Shown: in pieces, positions 37,074 through 45,623 of the stretch
Layout of the letters: every line of letters begins with the position of its first letter
Numbering within the stretch: the first letter of the stretch is position 1
Assembly (NCBI RefSeq): GCF_022179545.1
Contig: NZ_AP025518.1
Span: 5,518,001-5,582,000, forward strand
Source of the DNA: Mycolicibacterium fortuitum subsp. fortuitum
GTDB taxonomy: Bacteria; Actinomycetota; Actinomycetes; Mycobacteriales; Mycobacteriaceae
Direction of reading: 5' to 3'
DNA: 64,000 bases
Notes under the pieces: generated by a model
The model's database searches: none
What the model was told of the DNA's origin: nothing
Seen by the model: the letters and a program-made list of their open reading frames with translations, nothing else
Translations under genes and position numbers: made by a program

Positions 37074-38546
37074 TCAGCGCAACTCGGGGCCCGCCGGGTC
37101 CTCGGCCCACCTGTTGTCGGCCACCCAGGGCGAGGCCGCCGCCGCCACGGACCATGCCTGCGCCGCGGGGACGTCCATCACGGCATACCGTTTCTGCCCC
37201 GCAGCGGTCGCCGCGATCAGGGTGGCCACCCCGGCGCGGCGCTGAAAGTATGTCTGGCGCACCGTCCAGCCGATGATCCCGGCTGTTTCCAGGTGATCGC
37301 GGCGCCGTTCCAGGCTGCCTGCGCCGGCGACCAGCCAGCCGTCGCGCACCAGATGACCGAGTGATCGGACCCGGTCTGCGGCCAGCAGGCCTGCGCACCC
37401 GACAAGCAGCGCCCACAGCACCCAGGCCCACACCGGCACTGCGACCACCAGCATCGCCACCCCGACGAGTGCGGGCAGCGCCAGGGCCCGGGTCCAGCGC
37501 CGGCGCGCCGCAGCCGGACCGTGGCCCACCAGCGCTGTGTCGACCACGCCGGGGTTGCCGATCAGCTCTGCCAGCACGGTTCTGGCAGTGGCGGCCGGGC
37601 AGGGTGGCAGCAGGAGCGAGGCCTCCCCCTCACCGCCGACCCCGGTCATCACCGCATCCAGGCGGGCACCGCCGAAGGCCCGCACCAGCAGCGGCTCGCG
37701 CAGGCTGCCGCCGCGCATCCGCCGCATGTCGTAGGTGTGCTCCCGCAGCCGCAGCAGACCGTGCTGCAGATGCAACACGTCAGAATCTCTACGCAACACC
37801 AGGTTGCCGTACGTCAGCAGCGACCTCAGCACCGAGAGCACGACCGAGGCCACCAGTACCGCCAGGACGCCGACGACCACGCTGACCAGGACACCGAGCC
37901 GTTCCGCGGCCGCGATTCCGGACTGGGCCAGGTCCGAGTTCCCCAGTGCGGCACCGACACCGGCTTGGTAGATGACGCCGACCGCGGCGGCGATCATGGC
38001 CAGACCGGTGAAACTCAGGGGGCTGTAACGCAACCAGGACGGCTGCCAGCGCGCCAGCTCCCGGCCTGCCGGGGCCTCGGCTACCGGCACGGTGTCGGCG
38101 AGCAGGATCGCCCGCAGCCGCGGTACCTGTTGCGCCTCCACCGCATCGAGGGCGAACTCGGTGTCGCCCTTGGCTTCCTGGCCGGTGCTGATCCGTAGCA
38201 CGGTCAGCCCCAGCAGCCGGTGCAACAACCGGGCATCGGTGGACACCGATCGAATCCGGTTGCGCGGCACCGACAGCACCTTGCGTTGCAGAAGCCCGGT
38301 GCGCAGCTGTACCTCGTCGGGTTCGATGCGGTAACCGGTGGTGAACCACCGGGCCAGGCCGACGCCGACGGTCAAGACGATGGCCGCGATGGTCCATCCC
38401 TGGTTGCCGGTGGCCGAGCCGAGCACGACCGCGCCGATCAGCAGCGGAATCTGTTGCAGAACTTCGTGGACGGGGTGGACCAGGAGCATGCGCGGACTCA
38501 GCCGCTGCCACTGCGGCTGCAGCGCCGCATCAGCCGGCGGCGTCAC
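37074..38546 (-). CDS. bacterial PH-domain membrane protein (YdbT-like)
   Basis: About 490 residues with several membrane segments in pairs (LLIGAVVLGSATGNQGWTIA, LAMIAAAVGVIYQAGVGAAL, VGVLAVLVASVVLSVL) and repeated bPH_2 modules between them: YRIEPDEVQLRTGLLQRKVL with RIRSVSTDARLLHRLLGLTV, and LVLRRDSDVLHLQHGLLRLR later on, plus a third C-terminal copy. The YdbT class occurs as a pair with a small YdbS-like protein, here the upstream gene. Start is a GTG at 38546 in GTGA with the previous stop. Role in membrane stress or resistance to lantibiotic-type agents is reported for YdbST in Bacillus; the role here is inferred. Confidence 0.85.
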   Translation of the reverse strand: MTPPADAALQPQWQRLSPRMLLVHPVHEVLQQIPLLIGAVVLGSATGNQGWTIAAIVLTVGVGLARWFTTGYRIEPDEVQLRTGLLQRKVLSVPRNRIRSVSTDARLLHRLLGLTVLRISTGQEAKGDTEFALDAVEAQQVPRLRAILLADTVPVAEAPAGRELARWQPSWLRYSPLSFTGLAMIAAAVGVIYQAGVGAALGNSDLAQSGIAAAERLGVLVSVVVGVLAVLVASVVLSVLRSLLTYGNLVLRRDSDVLHLQHGLLRLREHTYDMRRMRGGSLREPLLVRAFGGARLDAVMTGVGGEGEASLLLPPCPAATARTVLAELIGNPGVVDTALVGHGPAAARRRWTRALALPALVGVAMLVVAVPVWAWVLWALLVGCAGLLAADRVRSLGHLVRDGWLVAGAGSLERRRDHLETAGIIGWTVRQTYFQRRAGVATLIAATAAGQKRYAVMDVPAAQAWSVAAAASPWVADNRWAEDPAGPELR

Positions 38547-39037
38547 GTGGCGTCCTGCTCGCCGATCGCCGCGATGTCGGTCAGCTGCGCCACCACCCGC
38601 TCGGCGACGTCGTCGTCGAGCGCCACGATCCGTACGGCCCCGGCCGAGGACGCCGTCGTCACCGTCACATTGGCCAGCCCGAAAAGTCGATCCAGCGGCC
38701 CCCGGTAGGTGTCCACGGTCTGCACCCGGGAGATCGGTGCGATCCGACGCTCCTGCACCAGCCATCCGGTGCGGGTGTACACCGCCGGGGTGCCTGACCC
38801 GACGTTGATGTCCCACCGGTGCACGCGGTAACGCCACATCGGGACCACCGCGATGAACAGCACCGCGCCCAGAACCGTGACGAGCGCGGCCACAGCATGA
38901 AGCCATGGGATGCGGAAATCGATTGCGAACCAGATCAACTGGGCCAGACACAGCACGGCCCACGGGACGGCGGCGCTCAATGCCCAGACCAGTGGGGCCT
39001 TGCGGCTGGGCCGCTGGGCCGGATCGATCAATTTCAC
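38543..39037 (-). CDS. small bacterial PH-domain membrane protein (YdbS-like)
   Basis: 164 residues: two hydrophobic segments (WALSAAVPWAVLCLAQLIWF; ALVTVLGAVLFIAVVPMW) followed by one bPH_2 module with YRVHRWDINVG, VYTRTGWLVQERRIAPISRV and YRGPLDRLFGLANVTVTTAS, a repeat layout also seen in the next gene's protein. Start ATG at 39037 overlaps the lipoprotein stop by four bases and its own stop overlaps the next start by GTGA, so lipoprotein, YdbS and YdbT are coupled. They probably form one membrane complex. Confidence 0.87.
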   Translation of the reverse strand: MKLIDPAQRPSRKAPLVWALSAAVPWAVLCLAQLIWFAIDFRIPWLHAVAALVTVLGAVLFIAVVPMWRYRVHRWDINVGSGTPAVYTRTGWLVQERRIAPISRVQTVDTYRGPLDRLFGLANVTVTTASSAGAVRIVALDDDVAERVVAQLTDIAAIGEQDAT

Positions 39038-40029
39038 TGGGCGAACACCGTCTTCCAGTCGTTCTTCATGTCGACGACGGTCCAGCCGTTCGGTTGGGCC
39101 GCTTCCAGTGCGGTGACCAGCTTCCCGGAAGACGGTGGCTCGGCGTCGTAGGCGTATTCGCGGTCGGCGTCGGTGTGGTGGATCAGGACACCGAGGCTGG
39201 GTCGAGGGTTGTCGATCGTGGTGTACTCGAGCATCGCCTGGTCACCGTCGCTGTTGCCGACGGCCAGGATCGGCCGGTGGCCGATGAATTCGTGGATGCC
39301 CGACGGCTTGCCCGCCTTGTCGTCGACGAAGACGTAGTCCGAAGTCTTCACCAGAACCGGCTTGCCTTCGCGCAGTTCGTATCTGGTGGTGCCCGTGGAA
39401 CCGACCACCTGCTCGGGCGGGATGCCGTACACGCGCTGGGAGAACACACGCATGAAATCCGCACCGCCGCCGGAGACGATGAAGGTCCGGAAGCCGTTGT
39501 CCCGCAGATAGTTCAGAAGCTGCTGCTGCGGCTGGTAGGTCAGCTGGTCGTAGGGCTTGCCGAATCGGGGATGATGCGCGGTGGCCATCCAGTCGGTCAC
39601 CCGCTGGTTGAACTCATCGGTGGTCATCCCGGTGTGGGTGAGTGCGAGCACCCGCAACAGCCCCTCGTGCCGGTCACCGGCGAGCAGCGCCGCGACATCG
39701 CCTTTCAGGGCCGCCTGCACCATGGGGTCGGCGGCGAGCGCCGGTTCGTGCGGCGCCCGGCGTTTGAGCTCGTCGATGAGGAACGCAGCCTGGAACGGCA
39801 ACGGCGCCTCGGCCCACAACGTGCCGTCGTTGTCGAATACGGCGATGCGGTCCTCGGCCGCGACGAACTGAGGGTTGCCTGCGGCGGTGACGCGCTCGAC
39901 GAATTCGGTGATGGAATGCTTCGCCGCCGTGTCGCCCCACGCGGACAACGGATCTGCGGCACGATCGTTCGACGAACAGCCGGTGATGCACAGCAACACG
40001 GTGAGCAACACCGTCAGCAGTTTGCGCAT
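39034..40029 (-). CDS. HAD-type phosphatase lipoprotein
   Basis: 331 residues. A lipoprotein signal with the lipobox ITGCSS anchors it to the outer face of the cell membrane. The HAD core has VFDNDGTLW (nucleophile DxD), IVSGGGADFMR (motif II serine) and AVGNSDGDQAML (motif IV). The ATG at 40029 gives MRKLLTVLLTVLLC; a GTG at 40038 would add three residues. As an extracytoplasmic acid phosphatase-like enzyme it differs from cytosolic HAD proteins. It leads the operon with the PH-domain pair, sharing ATGA with the YdbS-like gene. Substrate unknown. Confidence 0.87.
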   Translation of the reverse strand: MRKLLTVLLTVLLCITGCSSNDRAADPLSAWGDTAAKHSITEFVERVTAAGNPQFVAAEDRIAVFDNDGTLWAEAPLPFQAAFLIDELKRRAPHEPALAADPMVQAALKGDVAALLAGDRHEGLLRVLALTHTGMTTDEFNQRVTDWMATAHHPRFGKPYDQLTYQPQQQLLNYLRDNGFRTFIVSGGGADFMRVFSQRVYGIPPEQVVGSTGTTRYELREGKPVLVKTSDYVFVDDKAGKPSGIHEFIGHRPILAVGNSDGDQAMLEYTTIDNPRPSLGVLIHHTDADREYAYDAEPPSSGKLVTALEAAQPNGWTVVDMKNDWKTVFAQ

Positions 40030-40074
40030 GGTTCCCACACTGCTATGGCGCCGCGGCGCCGTCCAGCACCGCGC

Positions 40075-40476
40075 TCACCGAGCCGGGTACTCGGCCGTCA
40101 TCTTCCGCAGGTACGTGCAGTCCTGGGCGGGATTCTCGTCCGTGCAGGTCAGCAGGTGCTCAAGGTGCTCCTTGGCATTCGCCAGCCGGTTCTGTTGCCG
40201 CTCGATTTCGCCGAGGCGGTCGCGGACGGCGTCGCGCCAGTCATGGTTGCCGGCGGAGATGATCGCCTCGATCTCGTCGAGGCTGAGCAGGCCGCTTTCC
40301 CGCCACATCTTGATCAGCCCGATGCGGTGAAGTTGCTCGGGGCCGTACAGCCGCCAGCTGGAGCGGCGCTGGGCCGGGTGGAGCAGACCGCGTTTCTCCC
40401 AGTACCGCAGTGCCGATTCGGCCAGACCGAATCGCCGCGCGGCCGCCCCGATGCCGATGAAGTCGTCGTCGCTCAT
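40075..40476 (-). CDS. MerR-family transcriptional regulator
   Basis: 133 residues. N-terminal winged helix FIGIGAAARRFGLAESALRY with WEKRGLLHP and the wing RRSSWRLYGPEQL; a coiled dimer helix follows (RLGEIERQQNRLANAKEHLE), then a short tail with two cysteines (LTCTDENPAQDC). Divergent from the flavin monooxygenase gene at 40572, with a palindrome between. MerR proteins usually activate such divergent promoters by twisting the DNA. The cysteine pair might bind a metal or respond to redox state; the inducer is unknown. Confidence 0.9.
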   Translation of the reverse strand: MSDDDFIGIGAAARRFGLAESALRYWEKRGLLHPAQRRSSWRLYGPEQLHRIGLIKMWRESGLLSLDEIEAIISAGNHDWRDAVRDRLGEIERQQNRLANAKEHLEHLLTCTDENPAQDCTYLRKMTAEYPAR

Positions 40477-40526
40477 GTCACCCCCGCATTCCCGGCCTTG
40501 ATTTGAAGCCCACTTGAAGTGCTCTT

Positions 40527-40542
40527 GTTAGGTAACCCTAAC
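40527..40542. promoter_or_regulatory. palindrome GTTAGGTAACCCTAAC, candidate MerR operator
   Basis: GTTAGG and CCTAAC are exact complements around TAAC, between the divergent MerR and monooxygenase genes. The palindrome lies 29 bases before the monooxygenase start, within the core promoter as is usual for MerR regulators. TTGAAG at 40514-40519 could be the -35 box. Confidence 0.6.
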
Positions 40543-40571
40543 TAACTGGGCGCGGAAAGAAAGGCTCTCCC

Positions 40572-41867
40572 ATGGGCAACGAATACGTCGAGACCGTCAT
40601 CGTCGGCGCCGGGCAACAAGGATGCGGCGTGGCCGGGGCGCTGCGCGAAATCGGGCACGAGGCGATTGCGTTCGAGAAGGGCGAGGTGGGTCAACGCTGG
40701 GCGCACGAACGGTGGGACAGCCTGCTCGTCGGGAGCGGTAACCGATCGATCCGGCTGCCCGGGTGGGATTACGACGGCGACAACCCGCTCGCCTTGCCGT
40801 CAGGACCGCAGATCGCCGCCCATCTACGGCGCTATGTGCGGGACCGTGGCCTGACGGTCCGGGAGCACACCCCCGTCCAGGCCGTCGAGAGCCGGTTCGG
40901 CGCAGCCGGCGACGATGTGCGGTTCCGAACCCGGCTACACGACGGCACGACGGTCGAATCTCGCAATCTCGTCGCGGCGATCGGCGGCTACGCCCGACCT
41001 CGGAAGCCGATCCTGTCCTGCGACATCGATTCGGCCGTCCACCAAATCCATTCGTCCGATTACCGCAATCCCGACTCGCTTCCGGATGGTTCGGTGCTGG
41101 TGGTCGGCGCGGGCATCAGTGGTCAGCAGATCGCCGATGAACTGGTTGAGGCCGGGCGACGGGTCTTCCTGTCCGTGGGGCGGCACCGCGCCTGGCCGCG
41201 GCACTACCGCGGTCGCACCATCCACGAATGGATGCACGTGTTCGCGCTGTACGAGGACTTCGTCACCGCGGGGCCCGCCGGCAGTTCGCGGCTCGCCGGA
41301 TTGCCGGTGTGCGGCAACAGGCTCGGCACCGCCGAACTCAATCTCGGCACACTGGCCGAAAAGGGCGTCGTACTGGTCGGTTCGGCACGCGGGGCCCGCG
41401 GACGCGAGCTGATGCTGGAAGACAACGTCCTCGACATCGCCGAGGAATCTGCGCTCGCATTCCGGGCGGTGATCAACAAGATCGACGCCGGGCTGCGCGA
41501 CCGTGGCTTCGTCGCCGCCGAGGACGCCACGAAGCCGGTGGTGAATCTCGATGCGATCACCGGCTTCGGCACCCGGCTCGACCTCGCCCACCACGGCATC
41601 TCAACCATCCTGTGGTGCACGGGATTCCGTCCCGACTATCAGCTCCTACCGGCCGAGGCACTCGACGAGAACGGGACACCGCTGCAGCAGGGCGGCATCT
41701 TGGGCGCGCTGCCCGGCCTGTACTACGCGGGGCTGCCCGACGGCGACTCGCTGGCCCGGACCGGCCTGGCCGCCGTCGCCGACAACGGCCGGTTCATCGC
41801 GCGCCAGATCCACATCGACCATCTCATGCGGACGCAGTCTCCGGAATCCCTGATCGCGCCGGTGTGA
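40572..41867 (+). CDS. flavin-dependent monooxygenase/oxidoreductase (CzcO-like)
   Basis: 431 residues. The FAD site VIVGAGQQGCGVAGAL lies at the N-terminus with FEKGEVGQRW, and the NAD(P)H site is VLVVGAGISGQQIADEL near residue 178. HQIHSSDYRNPDSLP is the linker between them, and WCTGFRPDYQLL is the C-terminal ATG-like FAD motif. This fits the group of flavin-containing monooxygenases and CzcO-like oxidoreductases. The Baeyer-Villiger fingerprint was not recognised in complete form. GGAAAGAAAGG precedes the ATG at 40572. Controlled, by position, by the MerR protein. Confidence 0.87.
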   Translation: MGNEYVETVIVGAGQQGCGVAGALREIGHEAIAFEKGEVGQRWAHERWDSLLVGSGNRSIRLPGWDYDGDNPLALPSGPQIAAHLRRYVRDRGLTVREHTPVQAVESRFGAAGDDVRFRTRLHDGTTVESRNLVAAIGGYARPRKPILSCDIDSAVHQIHSSDYRNPDSLPDGSVLVVGAGISGQQIADELVEAGRRVFLSVGRHRAWPRHYRGRTIHEWMHVFALYEDFVTAGPAGSSRLAGLPVCGNRLGTAELNLGTLAEKGVVLVGSARGARGRELMLEDNVLDIAEESALAFRAVINKIDAGLRDRGFVAAEDATKPVVNLDAITGFGTRLDLAHHGISTILWCTGFRPDYQLLPAEALDENGTPLQQGGILGALPGLYYAGLPDGDSLARTGLAAVADNGRFIARQIHIDHLMRTQSPESLIAPV

Positions 41868-41898
41868 GGGACACGGGCACACCCGTAGAGTTCGAACC

Positions 41899-42822
41899 AT
41901 GAGCGCCAATTCCAAGTGGACCGAGGCCGACGTCCCCGATCAGTCCGGCCGGATCGCGATCGTCACCGGCTCCAATACCGGCCTGGGCTATGAGACCGCA
42001 CGTGTGCTCGCCGCCAGGGGCGCGCACGTCGTCGTCGCCGTCCGCAATCTGGACAAGGGCCGTCAGGCCGTCGAGCGGATCACCGCCGCCGTACCGAAGG
42101 CAGACCTCAAGCTGCAGCAACTGGATGTGGGCTCGCTGGACTCGGTCCGGACCGTCGCCGACGAACTGAGGTCGGCGTATCCACGGATCGACCTGCTGAT
42201 CAACAACGCCGGGGTGATGTATCCCCCCAAGCAGACCACCGTCGACGGCTTCGAGTTGCAGTTCGGCACCAACCATCTCGGGGCCTTCGCGCTGACCGGG
42301 CTGCTGCTCGATCACCTGTTGCCGGTCGACGGGTCGCGCGTGGTCGCGGTCGCCAGCGTCGCGCACCGCATCCAGGCCGCCATCCACTTCGACGATTTGC
42401 AGTGGGAACGCAGCTACAACCGTGTCGCCGCGTACGGGCAGTCCAAGCTGTCGAATCTGCTGTTCACCTATGAGCTGCAGCGCCGGCTGGCCGCCAAGAA
42501 CGAGCCGACCATCGCGGTGGCCGCCCACCCCGGCCTGTCCAATACCGAACTCATGCGCCACATTCCGGGCACCGGGTTGCCCGGCTACAGCCAGCTCGCG
42601 AGCCTTTTCACCAACAGTCCGGCCAAGGGCGCGCTCGCCACGCTGCGCGCGGCCACCGATCCCGACGTTCGTGGCGGTCAGTACTACGGCCCGTCGGGTT
42701 TCCGTGAGATGGTCGGATACCCGAAGCTGGTGTCCTCCAGCAAGCAGTCGCACGACGAGGATCTGCAGCGCCGGCTCTGGACGGTGTCCGAAGAACTCAC
42801 CGGCGTCAGCTTTCCGGTGTGA
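41899..42822 (+). CDS. short-chain dehydrogenase/reductase, Rv0439c-like
   Basis: 307 residues with TGSNTGLG (cofactor), NNAGVM, VAVASVAHR (serine) and YGQSKLSNLL (Tyr/Lys). Close paralogue of the SDR at 30171-31094 over the whole length (shared FELQFGTNHLG, LFTYELQRRL, RRLW.VSEELTGV). The match to the position of Rv0439c, directly before moeA2, psd, pssA and the ATPase, supports orthology. The stop overlaps or abuts the moeA start, so the genes are coupled. Substrate unknown. Confidence 0.92.
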   Translation: MSANSKWTEADVPDQSGRIAIVTGSNTGLGYETARVLAARGAHVVVAVRNLDKGRQAVERITAAVPKADLKLQQLDVGSLDSVRTVADELRSAYPRIDLLINNAGVMYPPKQTTVDGFELQFGTNHLGAFALTGLLLDHLLPVDGSRVVAVASVAHRIQAAIHFDDLQWERSYNRVAAYGQSKLSNLLFTYELQRRLAAKNEPTIAVAAHPGLSNTELMRHIPGTGLPGYSQLASLFTNSPAKGALATLRAATDPDVRGGQYYGPSGFREMVGYPKLVSSSKQSHDEDLQRRLWTVSEELTGVSFPV

Positions 42823-44021
42823 TGATGCGGACCGTCGAAGAACACCAGTCGGTGGTCGCCGGGCTGATCAAAGCCAGGGCCCTACAAGACCTTCTGCTCA
42901 ACGACATCCTCGGCCTGGTGCTGGCCGCCGATGTCGTCGCCCCGCTGTCGCTGCCCGGCTTCGACAACTCGGCCATGGACGGCTACGCCGTCATCGCCGA
43001 CGATGTCGCGGCCGCCACCGAGGACACCCCGGTGCGGCTGCCGGTCGCCGAGGACATCCCGGCCGGGCGCACGGATCCCCTGACGCTGAACCCAGGGACT
43101 GCGCATCGCATCATGACCGGAGCACCGTTGCCGTCCGGCGCCACCGCGGTGGTCCCGGTCGAGGCCACCGACGGGGCGACGGACACCGTGACCATCCGCG
43201 CGGCCGCCCGCGCCGGCCAGCACATCCGCCGCGCCGGTGAGGACGTCACCGCGGGCACTGTCGTACTGCGTGCCGGCCAGGTGATCAGTCCGGCCGCTCT
43301 CGGACTGGCCGCGGCTCTCGGCCTGGCCACGCTGCCCGTGCTGCCGCCTCAACGCGTCATGGTGATGTCCACCGGTACCGAATTGGTGGCGCCGGGCGCC
43401 GAGCTGAAGCCGGGGCAGATCTACGAGTCGAACGCGGTGATGCTGGCCGCGGCGGTCCGCGAGGCCGGCGCGCAGGCGACCATCGCGCCGATGTCCGCGG
43501 ACGACGTCGATGCCTTCCGCGCGGCGCTGGCCGCGCATGCGACCGATGCGGACCTGATCATCACCACCGGCGGCGTCAGCGCGGGCGCGTACGAGGTCGT
43601 CAAGGACGCACTCTCGGATCAGGTGGAGTTCGTCAAGGTCGCGATGCAGCCGGGCATGCCGCAGGGAGCGGGCACCTTGGGTGGTCCCGACGGCGTTCCG
43701 ATCATCACGCTGCCCGGCAACCCGGTCAGCGCGCTGGTGTCTTTCGAGGTGTTCGTGCGCTCGCCGCTGCGCGCAGCGATGGGTCACGCTGAGCCCGGCC
43801 GGCCGCGTCGTACCGCGCAGCTGACCGAGGACCTGACATCGCCGCGCGGAAAACGGCAGTTCCGCCGGGGTGTGCTGACCGGGGATTCGGTCAGCAGCTA
43901 CGGCCCGCCCGCCTCGCATCATCTGCGCTGGCTCGCCTCGGCGAACTGTCTGTTGGAGATCGCCGAGGACGTCACCGAACTGGCCGCCGGTACACCCGTT
44001 CCGGTCTGGGACCTCAGCTAA
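42822..44021 (+). CDS. moeA2: molybdopterin molybdenumtransferase MoeA
   Basis: About 399 residues. MoeA inserts molybdenum into adenylated molybdopterin. Features in order: LPGFDNSAMDGYAV (domain I/III), MTGAPLPSGATAVVPVE (domain II region), VMVMSTGTELVAPG and TTGGVSAGAYEVVKDAL (MoCF-type domain III), LPGNPVSALVSFEVFV, and a C-terminal barrel with RGKRQFRRGV. Start is uncertain among GTG 42819, ATG 42822 and ATG 42825; the M. tuberculosis homologue begins MRSVQEHQ, which fits MRTVEEHQ at 42825. The gene follows the SDR with TGATG overlap. Symbol by synteny with Rv0438c. Confidence 0.93.
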   Translation: MMRTVEEHQSVVAGLIKARALQDLLLNDILGLVLAADVVAPLSLPGFDNSAMDGYAVIADDVAAATEDTPVRLPVAEDIPAGRTDPLTLNPGTAHRIMTGAPLPSGATAVVPVEATDGATDTVTIRAAARAGQHIRRAGEDVTAGTVVLRAGQVISPAALGLAAALGLATLPVLPPQRVMVMSTGTELVAPGAELKPGQIYESNAVMLAAAVREAGAQATIAPMSADDVDAFRAALAAHATDADLIITTGGVSAGAYEVVKDALSDQVEFVKVAMQPGMPQGAGTLGGPDGVPIITLPGNPVSALVSFEVFVRSPLRAAMGHAEPGRPRRTAQLTEDLTSPRGKRQFRRGVLTGDSVSSYGPPASHHLRWLASANCLLEIAEDVTELAAGTPVPVWDLS

Positions 44022-44045
44022 CCGGGCGCACGTAGAATCCTCCCG

Positions 44046-44744
44046 ATGGCCAGACGCCCCGACCTCCATTCCGGACCAGAACGCCTCGCAGCCCTGGTGC
44101 GCTCCAGTGTTCCGCCGATGCATTCGGCGGGCCTCCCGTTCGTCGGCGCCAGCCTCGCCGTCGCGGCCCTTGGCCGCAAGCACCGCTGGGTGCGACGGGC
44201 CGGCCTGCTGGCCGCTGGGGCGAACGCGGCGTTCTTCCGCCACCCGCCCCGGGTGCCTCCCACCCGCCCTGGTGTCGTGGTGGCGCCCGCCGACGGGCTG
44301 GTGTGCCTGATCGAGGATGCCGTCCCACCGGCCGAACTGGGCCTGCCGGACACCCCGCGACCGCGGGTCAGCATCTTCCTGTCGGTGCTCGACGCACATG
44401 TGCAGCGGGCCCCGATCGGCGGCGATGTGGTGGCCGTGCAGCATCGTCCCGGACGCTTCCACTCGGCCGAGCTCGAGGCCGCCAGTGAGGACAACGAGCG
44501 CAACAGCGTCGTCATCCGCACTCCCGAAGGCACCGAGGTGATCGCGGTACAGATCGCCGGTCTGATCGCCCGACGCATCGTGTGCAACGCTCGCGTCGGC
44601 GACAAACTCGCCATCGGCGAGACGTACGGTCTGATCCGGTACGGCTCGCGGTTGGACACCTACCTACCTGCCGGCTCGAAGTTGCTCGTCACCCGGGGCC
44701 AGCGGACGCTGGCCGGAGAAACCGTCCTGGCGGAGTTGCCATGA
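44046..44744 (+). CDS. psd: phosphatidylserine decarboxylase
   Basis: 232 residues, the short form of the enzyme that makes phosphatidylethanolamine from phosphatidylserine. It is a self-processing pyruvoyl enzyme: the cleavage site is in [14 protein letters not shown], between Gly and Ser, the serine becoming the pyruvoyl group. Upstream are [18 protein letters not shown] and [20 protein letters not shown], conserved in the family. The short N-terminal helix and hydrophobic stretch probably allow membrane contact. The stop overlaps the pssA start by ATGA. Matches Rv0437c by position. Confidence 0.95.
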   Translation: MARRPDLHSGPERLAALVRSSVPPMHSAGLPFVGASLAVAALGRKHRWVRRAGLLAAGANAAFFRHPPRVPPTRPGVVVAPADGLVCLIEDAVPPAELGLPDTPRPRVSIFLSVLDAHVQRAPIGGDVVAVQHRPGRFHSAELEAASEDNERNSVVIRTPEGTEVIAVQIAGLIARRIVCNARVGDKLAIGETYGLIRYGSRLDTYLPAGSKLLVTRGQRTLAGETVLAELP

Positions 44745-45622
44745 TCAAGCCCCGCATGCGGCCCCCGTCGTTGATCAAGGGCCGCATGAAACCCCCGCCG
44801 TTCAGTGTGCGGATGCTGCCCAGCGCGATGACGGTGGCCGCCATCTGTCTGGGCTTGTCGGCCGTCAAGATGGCACTCGACGACCGGCCCACCGAGTCGA
44901 TGGCCTTCCTGGCGGTCGCGGCGATCCTCGACGCGCTCGACGGCCGGGTGGCGCGGATGCTCAACGCCACCTCGAAGATGGGCGAGGAGATCGACTCGCT
45001 GGCCGATGCGGTGAATTTCGGCGTCGCACCGGCCTTCATCATCTACGGCACCATGCTGTCGCATTCGCGGATCGGCTGGATCGTCGTTCTGCTGTATGCG
45101 GTGTGCATCGTGTTGCGGCTCGCCCGATTCAACGCGTTGCTCGACGTGGATCAGCCCGCGTACGAGAAGGAATACTTCGTCGGGATGCCCGCACCGGCGG
45201 GCGCCATCGGCGCCATCGGTCTACTCGCCGCAAAGATGCAGTTCGGCGAGGGCTGGTGGACCAGCGAGTGGGCGGTCTCGATCTGGATGATCGGCGTCTC
45301 GCTGCTGGTGGTCAGCCGGATCCCGATGCGCAAGATCCACACCTTCTCCGTACCGCCGAACATGGTGGCCCCCTTGTTGGCTCTGGTGGCCATCGGTGTC
45401 GCGGCGTCGGTGTTCTACGGCTACATCGTGATCATGGTGATCATCGTGGCGTACGTGATCCACATTCCGTTCGCGGTGCGCACCAAGAAGTGGGTGGCCA
45501 GCCACCCCGAGTCCTGGGACGACAAGCCGCAGCAGCGCCGCGCGGCCCGGCGCGCGATTCGCCGGGCACAGCCGCACCGGCGGTCCATGGCACGACTGGG
45601 ACTGCGGAAGCCGGGTCGCTGA
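44741..45622 (+). CDS. pssA: CDP-diacylglycerol-serine O-phosphatidyltransferase
   Basis: 293 residues, with about eight membrane helices. It makes phosphatidylserine, the substrate of the gene before it. The CDP-alcohol phosphotransferase signature DxxDGxxARx8GxxxDxxxD is complete ([27 protein letters not shown]). The ATG at 44741 overlaps the psd stop as ATGA; the longer frame is only the psd gene read out of phase. The C-terminus is basic ([17 protein letters not shown]), facing the cytoplasm. Same order as Rv0437c-Rv0436c. Confidence 0.95.
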   Translation: MIKPRMRPPSLIKGRMKPPPFSVRMLPSAMTVAAICLGLSAVKMALDDRPTESMAFLAVAAILDALDGRVARMLNATSKMGEEIDSLADAVNFGVAPAFIIYGTMLSHSRIGWIVVLLYAVCIVLRLARFNALLDVDQPAYEKEYFVGMPAPAGAIGAIGLLAAKMQFGEGWWTSEWAVSIWMIGVSLLVVSRIPMRKIHTFSVPPNMVAPLLALVAIGVAASVFYGYIVIMVIIVAYVIHIPFAVRTKKWVASHPESWDDKPQQRRAARRAIRRAQPHRRSMARLGLRKPGR

Positions 45623-45623
45623 C

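Noticed and set aside
42882..44462. 526-codon open frame on the minus strand over moeA and psd
   Set aside because: It spans two well-identified plus-strand genes and has no recognisable domain.
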